64,000 nt of DNA from an uncultured Collinsella sp. (GTDB lineage Bacteria > Actinomycetota > Coriobacteriia > Coriobacteriales > Coriobacteriaceae). The notes under the pieces are model-generated. The model did no database searches. It was not told the origin of the DNA and was given only the letters and a program-made list of their open reading frames with translations. The position numbers and the translations under genes were made by a program. This document shows, one piece after another, positions 25,423-33,441 of this stretch. Within the stretch, counting starts at the first letter, position 1. The number at the start of each line of letters is the position of its first letter. The DNA lies in assembly GCA_900542175.1 (NCBI GenBank), contig UQNC01000003.1, positions 38,836-102,835 on the forward strand, given 5' to 3'.

Positions 25423-26706
25423 ATGGCTGAAGAATTCGATTTCCATCCGATGTGGGAGAGTCTCGGCATGAATCTTGCCGACCACGACATGCTGCTGGGC
25501 GCCGTGGGCCAGATGTACGGGGACATGTTCCTGTCGCAGAACAACCGCCCCAAGTCCACGTCCTACTTGGACTTTGTGGCCACCAACATCCATAGCGGCC
25601 GCATTAAGGAGATGCTCGACAAGAAAGAGGCTGGCGAGGCCACCAAGATCGTGGGCTCGTTCTGCGTGTACGTGCCCGAGGAGATCGTGCTTGCCTGTGA
25701 CGGCATTCCCGTTGGTCTGTGCTCGGGTGCCGATTGGGCAACGGACAAGGTCGAGGAGCACTTGCCGCGCAACACTTGTCCGCTTATCAAGAGCTTTGCC
25801 GGCTTTAAGCTGGGTGAGGTCTGCCCCTACATTGAGTCGAGTGACTTGGTGGTAGGCGAGAACACCTGCGATGGCAAGAAGAAGGCCTACGAGTTTTTTG
25901 CCACGCAAAAGAACATGTACGTCATGGATATTCCCAACGTGCACGACGAGTCGACGCTCGTGACCTGGAAGGCCGAGGTTAAAAAGCTCGCCGCCAAGAT
26001 TGAGGAAGAGTGCGGCGTCACGATTACGCCTGAGCGTCTGAAGGCCGCCATCCGCGCCGTCAATGAGAAGCGTCGCGCCCTGCAGCGCCTCGCTGCCACG
26101 CGCGCTGCCGACCCAGCGCCCATTAGCGGTCTCGACAGCCTGCTGACCGTTCAGGCCGCCTTTATGGACGACACGCCGCGTCTGACCGGAGCCATCAACG
26201 ATATGGCGGCCGAGTGTGAGCAGCGTGTCGAGGCCGGAGAGGGCGTGGCGCCCAAGGGAACCAAGCGCATCCTGTACACCGGTACGCCCATGGCCGTGCC
26301 CAACTGGAAGCTGTTCAACCTTATCGAGAAGGCCGGCGGCGTTGTGGTAGGCGAGGAGTCCTGCACGGGTTCGCGCTATTACAAGGACTTGGTCGATGAG
26401 TCCGGTGAGACGGTTGACGAGATGCTCGATGCTATCGCCGAGCGCTACTTTAAGATCAACTGTGCCGTCTTTACGCCCAACGACCAGCGTATGAAGGACA
26501 TTGTCCAGATGGCCAAGGACCTGCATGCCGACGGCATTGTCGACGTGGCCCTGCAGTTCTGCACGCTCTACGAGATGGAGTCGTTTGCCGTGGAGAAGGC
26601 TGCCGAGGAGGCCGGCATTCCGCTTATGCACATCACGACCGACTACGCCGGCGAGGACGCAGGCCAACTGCAAACCAGGATGGAGGCTTTCTTGGAAACC
26701 ATTTAG
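25423..26706 (+). CDS. Double-cubane-cluster-type reductase / 2-hydroxyacyl-CoA dehydratase family, paralogue 1
   Basis: 427 residues of the HgdB/BcrC-like family that binds iron-sulfur clusters and receives electrons from a HgdC-type ATPase. Conserved cysteines appear in VGSFCVYVPEE, LPRNTCPLIKS, GEVCPYIE, GENTCDGKKKAYE and GEESCTGSRYY. The CDGKKK motif and stand-alone gene (not paired alpha/beta subunits) point to the double-cubane-cluster branch rather than acyl-CoA dehydratases. The reduced substrate is unknown. ATG 25423 has GAGGGG upstream. A homologous gene and the activator follow on the same strand. It carries a longer N-terminus than paralogue 2 (about 35 more residues). Confidence 0.85.
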   Translation: MAEEFDFHPMWESLGMNLADHDMLLGAVGQMYGDMFLSQNNRPKSTSYLDFVATNIHSGRIKEMLDKKEAGEATKIVGSFCVYVPEEIVLACDGIPVGLCSGADWATDKVEEHLPRNTCPLIKSFAGFKLGEVCPYIESSDLVVGENTCDGKKKAYEFFATQKNMYVMDIPNVHDESTLVTWKAEVKKLAAKIEEECGVTITPERLKAAIRAVNEKRRALQRLAATRAADPAPISGLDSLLTVQAAFMDDTPRLTGAINDMAAECEQRVEAGEGVAPKGTKRILYTGTPMAVPNWKLFNLIEKAGGVVVGEESCTGSRYYKDLVDESGETVDEMLDAIAERYFKINCAVFTPNDQRMKDIVQMAKDLHADGIVDVALQFCTLYEMESFAVEKAAEEAGIPLMHITTDYAGEDAGQLQTRMEAFLETI

Positions 26707-26722
26707 GGCTATCCGTCCCGGC

Positions 26723-26822
26723 GGCTTTCCCAGGCACCCGATCTTGCCGTTCAAACCGTCGCCTGCGAATCAAAGTACGCGACGCTCCTCTTTCACGGCA
26801 ACCTCGGGCACCTGGGAAAGCC
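26723..26822. repeat. ~100-bp palindromic repeat, copy A
   Basis: Left arm CTTTCCCAGGCACCCG...TTGCCG pairs with CGGCAA...CGGGCACCTGGGAAAG on the right, with two small internal mismatches. The centre contains CAAAGTACGC. The same design and much of the same sequence recur at 28027-28118 after the next gene. Confidence 0.8.
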
Positions 26823-26860
26823 GTTTCCTTGGTTGGTTAAAAGGTTTGTTAAGGAGTTAT

Positions 26861-28024
26861 ATGTCGGAAAATATTGAGCAGCCGTTGCCGTCCACGTTTG
26901 AGGAGTTCAACGAGCAGCGCAAGGCGGCGTTTATTCGCGTCAAGGATTACAAACAGGCCGGCAATCGCCTGGTCGGCTTTTTGTGCAGCTATACGCCGCT
27001 CGAGATTATCGATGCCGCGGGCGCTGCAAGTGTGGCCTTGTGCGGCACATCCGACGAGGTGATTCCCGAGGCCGAGAAGGTGCTGCCGGCAAATCTGTGT
27101 CCGCTCATCAAATCGACGTACGGCTTTGCCTACTCGCAAAAGTGCCCGTTTACGTACTTTAGCGACATGATCATCGGCGAGACCACCTGCGACGGCAAGA
27201 AGAAGATGTACGAACTGCTCAACGAGCTCAAGCGCACGCACATTCTGCATCTTCCGCAGGGTCGCGATCGCGCCTACGAGCGTAAAGGCTGGTACGAGGA
27301 GTGCCGCCTGCTCAAGGAGGAGCTCGAGGGCTTCTACGGCATCACGATTACCGACGATGACCTGCGCGCTGCCGTCCGTCGTCGCAACCGTCTGCGTGCG
27401 GCCCAGCTCGAGGTGTTTGCGCTGCAGGCCAACCAGCCGGCTGCCATGAGCGGCGTTGACCTGATGAGCACCATGTTCGCCGGTACGTTCAGCTTTGATA
27501 TCGAGGCCTATACGCAGCAGCTGGAGCAAAAGGTTGCCAAGCTGCGCGAGACCTACGACGCGGGCGAGCGCCCGGTTGCGGCGGATGCCAAGCGCATTCT
27601 GATCACTGGCTGCCCGGTGGGCGGCGTGATCAACAAGATCGGCCGTACTATCGAGTCCAACGGCGGTGTGGTCGTGTGCATGGACGACTGCTCGGGCGAG
27701 CGCACGGCGGCCATGATGATCGACCCGGAGGCTCCCGATATCCTGCGCGCCATCGCCGACCGCTACCTGGATATCAACTGCTCGGTCATGACGCCCAACG
27801 ACGGTCGTATGGAAAACACGCTGGCCATGTGCGAGAAGTATCACGTCGATGGCGTAGTGGAGAGCGTGCTCCAGGCGTGCCATACCTTTAACGTGGAGAG
27901 CGCACACATGCAGGAAGCTGTCGAGGGTGCGGGCATTCCGTACATGAAGATTGAGACCGACTACAGCAACGGCGACATGGGCCAGATCGAGACGCGCATC
28001 GCTGCCTTCATCGAAACCCTCTAG
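26861..28024 (+). CDS. Double-cubane-cluster-type reductase family, paralogue 2
   Basis: 387 residues, clearly homologous to the preceding gene. Shared cysteine motifs are FLCSYTPLEII, LPANLCPLIKS, YSQKCPFTYF, GETTCDGKKKMYE, MDDCSGER and NCSVMTPND. Probably another low-potential iron-sulfur reductase served by the same ATPase activator. ATG 26861 is set by AAGGAG at 26851-26856. It lies between two copies of a ~100-bp palindromic repeat, so the pair may have arisen by duplication or by insertion of repeats between operon genes. A two-subunit enzyme formed by both paralogues is an alternative. Confidence 0.85.
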   Translation: MSENIEQPLPSTFEEFNEQRKAAFIRVKDYKQAGNRLVGFLCSYTPLEIIDAAGAASVALCGTSDEVIPEAEKVLPANLCPLIKSTYGFAYSQKCPFTYFSDMIIGETTCDGKKKMYELLNELKRTHILHLPQGRDRAYERKGWYEECRLLKEELEGFYGITITDDDLRAAVRRRNRLRAAQLEVFALQANQPAAMSGVDLMSTMFAGTFSFDIEAYTQQLEQKVAKLRETYDAGERPVAADAKRILITGCPVGGVINKIGRTIESNGGVVVCMDDCSGERTAAMMIDPEAPDILRAIADRYLDINCSVMTPNDGRMENTLAMCEKYHVDGVVESVLQACHTFNVESAHMQEAVEGAGIPYMKIETDYSNGDMGQIETRIAAFIETL

Positions 28025-28026
28025 CT

Positions 28027-28118
28027 TCCTCAGGCACCGGATCTTGCCCCTCAAACCGTCGCTTGCGTACCAAAGTACGCTGCGCTCCTCTTTCGGGGCA
28101 ACCTCCGGCACCTGAGAA
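28027..28118. repeat. ~100-bp palindromic repeat, copy B
   Basis: Arms CTCAGGCACCGG..TTGCCCC and GGGGCAA..CCGGCACCTGAG pair over 22 nt with two 2-nt mismatches. The centre has its own perfect hairpin GCGTAC-CAAA-GTACGC. It is homologous to the element at 26723-26822. Confidence 0.8.
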
Positions 28119-28178
28119 ACCTAGAGTTAAGGCGCCTGAACGCGCCGCTACCTTTGATGTTTAGATTGGGAGAGAGCC

Positions 28179-28943
28179 ATGATAGGGATCGGGATCGATA
28201 TCGGGTCTACGGCGGCTAAGGCTGCTGTGGTCGACGGGGAGGGTTCGGTGGCGTGGATGCGCGTGCAGCCAACCGGGTTCTCCTCGGTCGATGCTTCCGA
28301 GCGGCTGCGCGAGGCACTGGCAGCGGCCGGCTATGACGTGACGGCCGAAGATGCTCGCGTGGTCGCGACTGGCTACGGCCGTGTTGCCGTGCCCTATGCG
28401 CACAAGGTCGTGACCGAGATCACCTGCCACGGCACCGGTGCCGTGCGTCTGTTTGGTGACCATGGCACCGTGATCGATGTGGGTGGTCAGGACACCAAGG
28501 TCATCCAGCTTAAAGGCGGCCGCGTGGCCAAATTTGCCATGAACGACAAGTGCGCCGCCGGCACGGGGCGCTTTTTGGAGATCATGGCCGACCGCTTGGG
28601 CATTACCCAGCAGCAGATGGCAGACCTCGCCCGCACCGGCGAGCCTACCAAGATTTCCAGCATGTGCACCGTGTTTGCCGAAAGCGAGGTTATCAGCCTG
28701 ATCGGTCGCGGTGAGCCGCGCGAGAACATTGCGCGTGGCGTGATCGACAGCGTGGTCTCGCGCGTGGCGACCATGGCCGGACAGGCCGCGGGCGCCCCGT
28801 ACTACCTGACCGGTGGCCTGTGCGAGAACGCCTTCGTGGTGGAGCGGTTGGGCGAGCTACTGGGGTCGCCGGTGACCACCTCGCCCCAGGCTCGCTTTGC
28901 CGGAGCGATCGGCGCGGCTGTCCGCGCCGCCGCCTTGGCCTAG
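28179..28943 (+). CDS. HgdC/BadF-type ATPase activator
   Basis: 254 residues of the BadF/BadG/BcrA/BcrD ATPase family. The nucleotide-binding fold shows GIDIGSTAAKAAV at the N-terminus, IDVGGQDTK near residue 100 and LTGGLCENAFV near the C-terminus. Cys125 (NDKCAAGTG) and Cys163 (SSMCTVFAESE) are the usual two ligands per subunit of the [4Fe-4S] cluster shared by the homodimer. It hydrolyses ATP to push electrons at very low potential into the partner reductase, here most likely the two double-cubane-type proteins upstream. Start ATG 28179 with GGGAGAGAG upstream. Confidence 0.9.
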   Translation: MIGIGIDIGSTAAKAAVVDGEGSVAWMRVQPTGFSSVDASERLREALAAAGYDVTAEDARVVATGYGRVAVPYAHKVVTEITCHGTGAVRLFGDHGTVIDVGGQDTKVIQLKGGRVAKFAMNDKCAAGTGRFLEIMADRLGITQQQMADLARTGEPTKISSMCTVFAESEVISLIGRGEPRENIARGVIDSVVSRVATMAGQAAGAPYYLTGGLCENAFVVERLGELLGSPVTTSPQARFAGAIGAAVRAAALA

Positions 28944-28957
28944 GGGTGTACCGCGAC

Positions 28958-30175
28958 ATGCGCATCCTCAATATCTCGGCACAAAAACCAGATAGCACTG
29001 GCAGCGGCACCTACCTTGCCGCGCTCGTACGCGAGCAGATCGAGACGGGGCATCGCGCCGCCGTGCTTTGCGGCGCGGCACCGGGTGATACCCAAGGCGA
29101 GCTGGACCGGCGTGCTGCCGTGTTTGCCGTACCGTTCGAGTCGCCCGAGCTGCCGTTTCCCATCTGTGGCATGTCCGATGTCATGCCCTATCCCTCCACA
29201 CGCTATCGTGATCTGACGCCTTCGATGCTCAAGGCATTTGAGCGGGCATTTGCTGCTGCAATCGATCGAGCGGTGGCTGAGTTTCGGCCCGATCTGGTGC
29301 TCTGCCATCACCTGTATCTGGTGACCGCATTGGCGCGCGAGTGCGTCCGAGGCGTGCCGGTTGTTGCCGTGTGTCATTCGACCGACCTGCGCCAGCTGCG
29401 TTCGCATACGCTCGAACGCGATCGCATCGTAAGTGCGGTTCGTCGGCTCGATGCCGTCTTTGCACTCCATGCTGAGCAGGCTGAGCAGATTGGCCTGGTG
29501 TGCGGCGTCGATGCCGATCGTATCCACGTGATTGGGACGGGCTACGACCATCGCGTCTTCTGCCGCGATGCAAGCGTGGCGAGGCAGCCGGGATCGCTTG
29601 TGTACGTGGGCAAGATTTGCTTTAAAAAGGGCGTCGAGTCGCTGGTTCGAGCTGTGTCATTGCCGATTGACGATGGCGTCCGCCCATCTGGCTTGGTACT
29701 TGTGGGCGGCCGCGGGGACGATGCCGAGTACGCGCGTATCGAGCGCTTGACCGCGGCCTCGGATGTGCCGGTGACGCTGGCGGGGCGCCTGGATAGCGAT
29801 GGGCTCGTGCGTGCCTACCGCAGTTCCGACGTCTTTGTGCTGCCTTCGTTTTACGAGGGTCTGCCGCTCGTGACGATCGAGGCCCTCGCGTGCGGCTGCA
29901 AAGTTGTGGCGACCGATTTGCCCGGCGTTCGTCCCTGGATGGAGGCGATGCTTCCCGGTGCTCCCGTGACGTGGGTGGCGTCGCCGCGTATGACGGATGT
30001 CGACACGCCCGTGGCGGCCGACCTTCCGTTGTTTGAGCGCGCACTGGCAGATGCTATCGCGCAGGCGCTTGCGGCGCCGCTTTCGACGTTCGAGCCGTCG
30101 GCGGTCTCTTGGGAAGCGTGCCTGGCGCGTATACTTAAAGTCGTTGATTTGTTGGAAGGGGGTTCGTATGGCTAA
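28958..30175 (+). CDS. GT4-family glycosyltransferase, overlaps selD
   Basis: 405-residue retaining-type GT-B glycosyltransferase. The N-terminal ISAQKPDSTGSGTYLAAL is the acceptor-domain glycine-rich loop. The C-terminal domain shows YVGKICFKKG near residue 215 and the EGLPLVTIEALACG motif from Glu300 (E-x7-E pattern), which binds the sugar nucleotide. Both donor and acceptor are unknown. Its last 8 bp overlap the selD start, so translation is probably coupled. This location inside a selenium cluster is striking, and selenosugar formation is one possibility; see findings. ATG 28958 has AGGGGTG upstream. Confidence 0.85.
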   Translation: MRILNISAQKPDSTGSGTYLAALVREQIETGHRAAVLCGAAPGDTQGELDRRAAVFAVPFESPELPFPICGMSDVMPYPSTRYRDLTPSMLKAFERAFAAAIDRAVAEFRPDLVLCHHLYLVTALARECVRGVPVVAVCHSTDLRQLRSHTLERDRIVSAVRRLDAVFALHAEQAEQIGLVCGVDADRIHVIGTGYDHRVFCRDASVARQPGSLVYVGKICFKKGVESLVRAVSLPIDDGVRPSGLVLVGGRGDDAEYARIERLTAASDVPVTLAGRLDSDGLVRAYRSSDVFVLPSFYEGLPLVTIEALACGCKVVATDLPGVRPWMEAMLPGAPVTWVASPRMTDVDTPVAADLPLFERALADAIAQALAAPLSTFEPSAVSWEACLARILKVVDLLEGGSYG

Positions 30176-31217
30176 GGACACCATGAGGCTCACGTCCATG
30201 ACGGCCGCGAACGGTTGAGCCGCTAAGTTGGCTCCCGGAGCCCTCGCCCAGGTCCTGGGCGACTTACCCAATGTGCATAACGACAACTTGCTCGTGGGGT
30301 TCGATACCTCCGACGATGCGAGCGTCTTCCGCGTAGGGGAGAACCTGGGGCTCGTGCAGTCCATCGACTTCTTCCCACCGATGGTCGATGACCCGTTCCT
30401 GTTTGGCCAGATCGCTGCGGCCAACTCGCTGTCGGACATCTACGCCATGGGCGGGCGGCCGAGCCATGCCATGAACCTGCTTTGCATACCCAGTTGCCTG
30501 GGCGTTGAAGTTGCCGGTCAGATTCTGGCGGGCGGCGCCGATAAGTGCGTCGAGGCGGGTTGCTCCATCGCGGGCGGCCACACCATCAACGACGACGAGC
30601 CCAAGTATGGTCTGTCCGTGAGCGGTTTTGTGCCACTCGACCACATGCTCGCCAACAGCGGCGCACGCGTGGGCGATGTTCTGCTGCTGACCAAGGCGAT
30701 CGGCTCGGGCATCATCACCACGGCCATTAAGGGCGAGCTCATCGAGCAGGACGAGGCCGCAGCCATGTTTGACTCGATGCGTACCCTCAACGAGGCCCCG
30801 ATTCGCCTGGCCGAGGGACTCGAGCTTCACGGCTGCACCGACATCACGGGCTTTGGCCTGATCGGGCATGCGTGCGAGATGGCCGAGGGCTCGGGCGTGC
30901 AGATTGAACTTACGTCGGGGGCGGTGCCGCTCTTTGACCAGGTGCTCGATATGGCGCGTCTGGGCATTATTCCTGCCGGTGCCTACCGCAACCAGGACTT
31001 CTTTGGCCCGCGCGTGGCTGCCGACGAGGACCTGGAGCCGGGCATGTTGGATGCGCTGTACGATCCGCAGACCTCGGGCGGTTTGCTCATCGCGGCGCCT
31101 GCTGCCGATGTGGATGGGCTTGCGCGTCGCCTGCATGCCGAGGGGCGCATCGCGGCCGTTGTCGGGCGCGTGTGCGAGGCGGAGCCGGGCGGTCCTGCCG
31201 TCCGCGTTGTTCGCTAG
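30168..31217 (+). CDS. selD: Selenide, water dikinase, itself a selenoprotein (UGA at codon 17)
   Basis: Makes selenophosphate from selenide and ATP, the selenium donor for selenocysteyl-tRNA and modified tRNA. 349 residues if TGA 30216-30218 is read as selenocysteine. The residues around it, AANG-U-AAKLAPG, align with the catalytic Cys position of SelD followed by the essential Lys. Downstream, the AIRS/PurM-like fold is intact: DFFPPMVDDPFLFGQIAAANSLSDIYAMGG is interrupted nowhere, GGHTINDDEP and TDITGFGLIGHA follow. ATG 30168 has GGAAGGGGG upstream and lies inside the end of the glycosyltransferase gene. Automatic callers would start it after the UGA and miss the active site. Confidence 0.93.
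30216..30242 (+). promoter_or_regulatory. Selenocysteine UGA and likely SECIS of selD
   Basis: TGA 30216-30218 is followed by a small hairpin GGCTC-CCG-GAGCC (30230-30242), placing GG at positions 22-23 counted from the U, as in the fdhF element. A second stem (CGCCCAG-GTC-CTGGGCG, 30245-30261) lies just beyond. The bacterial SECIS recruits SelB at this distance. Confidence 0.6.
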
Positions 31218-31278
31218 CCCGCACGTTTATGTAACTGTTTGCCGTTCTCTAGAACGGCTCTTTCGAAAGGAATTTGCT

Positions 31279-31905
31279 ATGTCTACCAAGATTGAAGTCA
31301 ATGCCATGGGCGATGCCTGCCCGCTGCCCGTCGTCAAGACGCTCAAAGCTCTGAAACAGCTCGATGGCGAGGGCGCCGTCGTGACCTCAGTCGACAACGA
31401 GACCGCCGTCAAGAACATCTCCAAGATGGCGCAGGAGAAGGGCTGCACGGCCTCGGTCGAGAAGGTTTCTGACGCCGAGTGGCACGTGACCGTGGCGACC
31501 TCTGGCGCCGTTGCCATGGCCGATCCCGAGCAGGATGGCGCTGCCTTCTGTGATGCCAGCGCCGGCAAGGGCAGGCTCGTCATTTCCGTCTACACCGACT
31601 GCATGGGCCGTGGCGACGACGAGCTGGGCCACAAGCTCATGAAGGCGTTTATCTTTGCCGTGACGCAGCAGGAGGAGCTGCCCGCGACCATGCTGTTCTA
31701 CAACGGCGGCGCCAAGCTCACCGTTGAGGGCTCGCCGGTGCTCGACGACCTGAAGGGCCTGGCCGAGCAGGGTGTCGAGATTCTCACCTGTGGTACCTGC
31801 CTCGACCACTATGGCATTAAAGACCAGCTTGCGGTGGGCGAGGTCACCAACATGTACGTGATCGTGGAGAAGATGGAGCAGGCCGTGCGCGTCGTGCGCC
31901 CGTAG
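31279..31905 (+). CDS. yedF: Selenium metabolism protein YedF (TusA-DsrE fusion)
   Basis: 208 residues. The N-terminal TusA-like domain has GDACPLPVVK with the reactive Cys14 in the CPxP motif. The C-terminal half is a DsrE-like fold (VISVYTDCMGRGDDELGHKLMKAF, split here as a fold region; LTCGTCLDHYG near residue 175 has two cysteines). The family is repeatedly found beside selD and is thought to carry or deliver selenium as a persulfide/perselenide; the exact reaction is unproven. ATG 31279 has GAAAGG upstream. It is 61 bp downstream of selD. Confidence 0.88.
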   Translation: MSTKIEVNAMGDACPLPVVKTLKALKQLDGEGAVVTSVDNETAVKNISKMAQEKGCTASVEKVSDAEWHVTVATSGAVAMADPEQDGAAFCDASAGKGRLVISVYTDCMGRGDDELGHKLMKAFIFAVTQQEELPATMLFYNGGAKLTVEGSPVLDDLKGLAEQGVEILTCGTCLDHYGIKDQLAVGEVTNMYVIVEKMEQAVRVVRP

Positions 31906-31924
31906 CGTATTGGTTGGAGTTGCC

Positions 31925-32176
31925 ATGAGGGAGAAGCGCCCGGCGCTTGTCATCACGTTTCCCACCACGGCGGCCGCCATGGGCTGCGAGTCCCTGTGCG
32001 TTGAGCGTGGCCTTCCCGGGCGAACGATTCCCGTGCCCGGGGAGGTCGCTGCCGGCTGTGGTCTGGCGTGGAAAGCGTTGCCTGCCGATGAGGAGCTGCT
32101 GCGCGGCGAACTCGCCGCGGCGGGCGTTCCCACCGAGGGCTATACCGTGATTGATATGTGGGAGGTCGTGCGATGA
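31925..32176 (+). CDS. DUF3343 protein, putative sulfur/selenium carrier
   Basis: 83 residues beginning MREKRPALVITFPTTAAAM. Two cysteines near the N-terminus (MGCESLC) and AGCGLAW near residue 45 fit the DUF3343 family of small proteins that accompany selenium and sulfur transfer genes. Function is not established; carriage of sulfur or selenium between the desulfurase and SelD/YedF is inferred from neighbours. ATG 31925 has GGAG upstream. Its last codons overlap the start of the next gene (ATGA) and hold that gene's GGAGG binding site. Confidence 0.75.
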   Translation: MREKRPALVITFPTTAAAMGCESLCVERGLPGRTIPVPGEVAAGCGLAWKALPADEELLRGELAAAGVPTEGYTVIDMWEVVR

Positions 32177-33315
32177 TCTACCTGGATAACGCGGCGACGA
32201 CCATGCACAAGCCGCAGACGGTCATCGATGCCGTGACGCAGGCGATGTGCTCGCTCGGCAATGCCGGGCGCGGCGCCACGTCGGGTGCCCTCGATGCCGC
32301 TCGTACGATTCACGGTTGCCGTGCCAAGCTCGCGCGCCTTTTAGGTTGCCCGAGGGCGGACCATGTGTGCTTTACGCCCAACTCTACGGCGGCGCTCAAC
32401 ACCGCCATCTGTGGCGTGGTGCGCCCCGGCGACCGCGTGGTCACGACGGTGCTCGAGCACAACTCCGTGCTGCGTCCGCTCAACCGCCTGGCAGTGGAGC
32501 GGGGTGTGACCGTTGAGCATGCGGGCTGTGACGCGAACGGCGTGCTCGACTATGACGAGCTCGAGCGGCTGGTCACGCCCGGTACGCGTGCCGTGGTGGT
32601 GACGCATGCCTCTAATGTGACCGGCAACGCGGTCGACATTGCGCGCGTGGCGGCCTTGGCACATGCCGCGGGTGCGCTTGTGATCGTCGATGCCTCGCAG
32701 TCTGCCGGTACGGCGCATATCGATATGCAGGCCATGGGGCTCGACGTGGTGTGCTTTACCGGCCACAAGGGGCTCATGGGCCCGCAGGGCACCGGCGGCC
32801 TGGCCGTGGCGGAGGACGTCGACGTGGCGCCCTGGGCCATGGGTGGCACGGGCGTGCACAGCTTCGATGCGTTGCAGCCCATGGAGTGGCCCACGCGGCT
32901 CGAGGCGGGCACGCTCAACGGTCACGGCATAGCGGGCCTTTCCGCAGGCCTTGATTTTATCGAGGCACAGGGTGGAGTTGAAGCGATTGCGACTCACGAA
33001 CGCGCCCTGGCCGATCGCTTTCTCGCCGGTGTTCGTGAGATTCCGGAAATCAAACTCTACGGTGCCTTCGACCAGTCAGCACGCTCGGCGATCGTTTCGC
33101 TCAACGTGGGTGATATCGACTCTGCCGAGATCTCGGACGCGCTCATGCAGGGGTGGGGGATTGCGACGCGCCCCGGTGCCCATTGCGCTCCGCTCATGCA
33201 CCGCGCGCTGGGAACCGAGCGCCAGGGCGTGGTTCGGTTCTCGTTTGGTTACTTCAATACGGCCGAGGAAGTCGACATGGCGATTGAGGCTCTGCGCGAT
33301 TTGAGCTGCGATTAG
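32173..33315 (+). CDS. Cysteine desulfurase / selenocysteine lyase (class V aminotransferase)
   Basis: 380-residue PLP enzyme that pulls sulfur from cysteine (or selenium from selenocysteine) as an enzyme-bound persulfide. The PLP lysine is Lys199 in FTGHKGLMGP, and the reactive cysteine is Cys338 in RPGAHCAPLMH, placing it in the SufS/CsdB (group II) type. MIYLDNAATT is the classic N-terminus. Translation is coupled to the DUF3343 gene by a 4-bp ATGA overlap. Position at the end of the selD-yedF group suggests it mobilises selenium or sulfur for this cluster rather than for iron-sulfur assembly in general. Confidence 0.88.
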   Translation: MIYLDNAATTMHKPQTVIDAVTQAMCSLGNAGRGATSGALDAARTIHGCRAKLARLLGCPRADHVCFTPNSTAALNTAICGVVRPGDRVVTTVLEHNSVLRPLNRLAVERGVTVEHAGCDANGVLDYDELERLVTPGTRAVVVTHASNVTGNAVDIARVAALAHAAGALVIVDASQSAGTAHIDMQAMGLDVVCFTGHKGLMGPQGTGGLAVAEDVDVAPWAMGGTGVHSFDALQPMEWPTRLEAGTLNGHGIAGLSAGLDFIEAQGGVEAIATHERALADRFLAGVREIPEIKLYGAFDQSARSAIVSLNVGDIDSAEISDALMQGWGIATRPGAHCAPLMHRALGTERQGVVRFSFGYFNTAEEVDMAIEALRDLSCD

Positions 33316-33441
33316 ACCAACCTTTTGCGCCCTTAGATAAACCGTTTGCGCTACCTTCCCGCATTGTCGCTTATACAGGGTAATGTGAAATGATGGCCCA
33401 CTCTGGGACTCTGTATCTTTGCGAATTGCGGGAAGGTTCCT

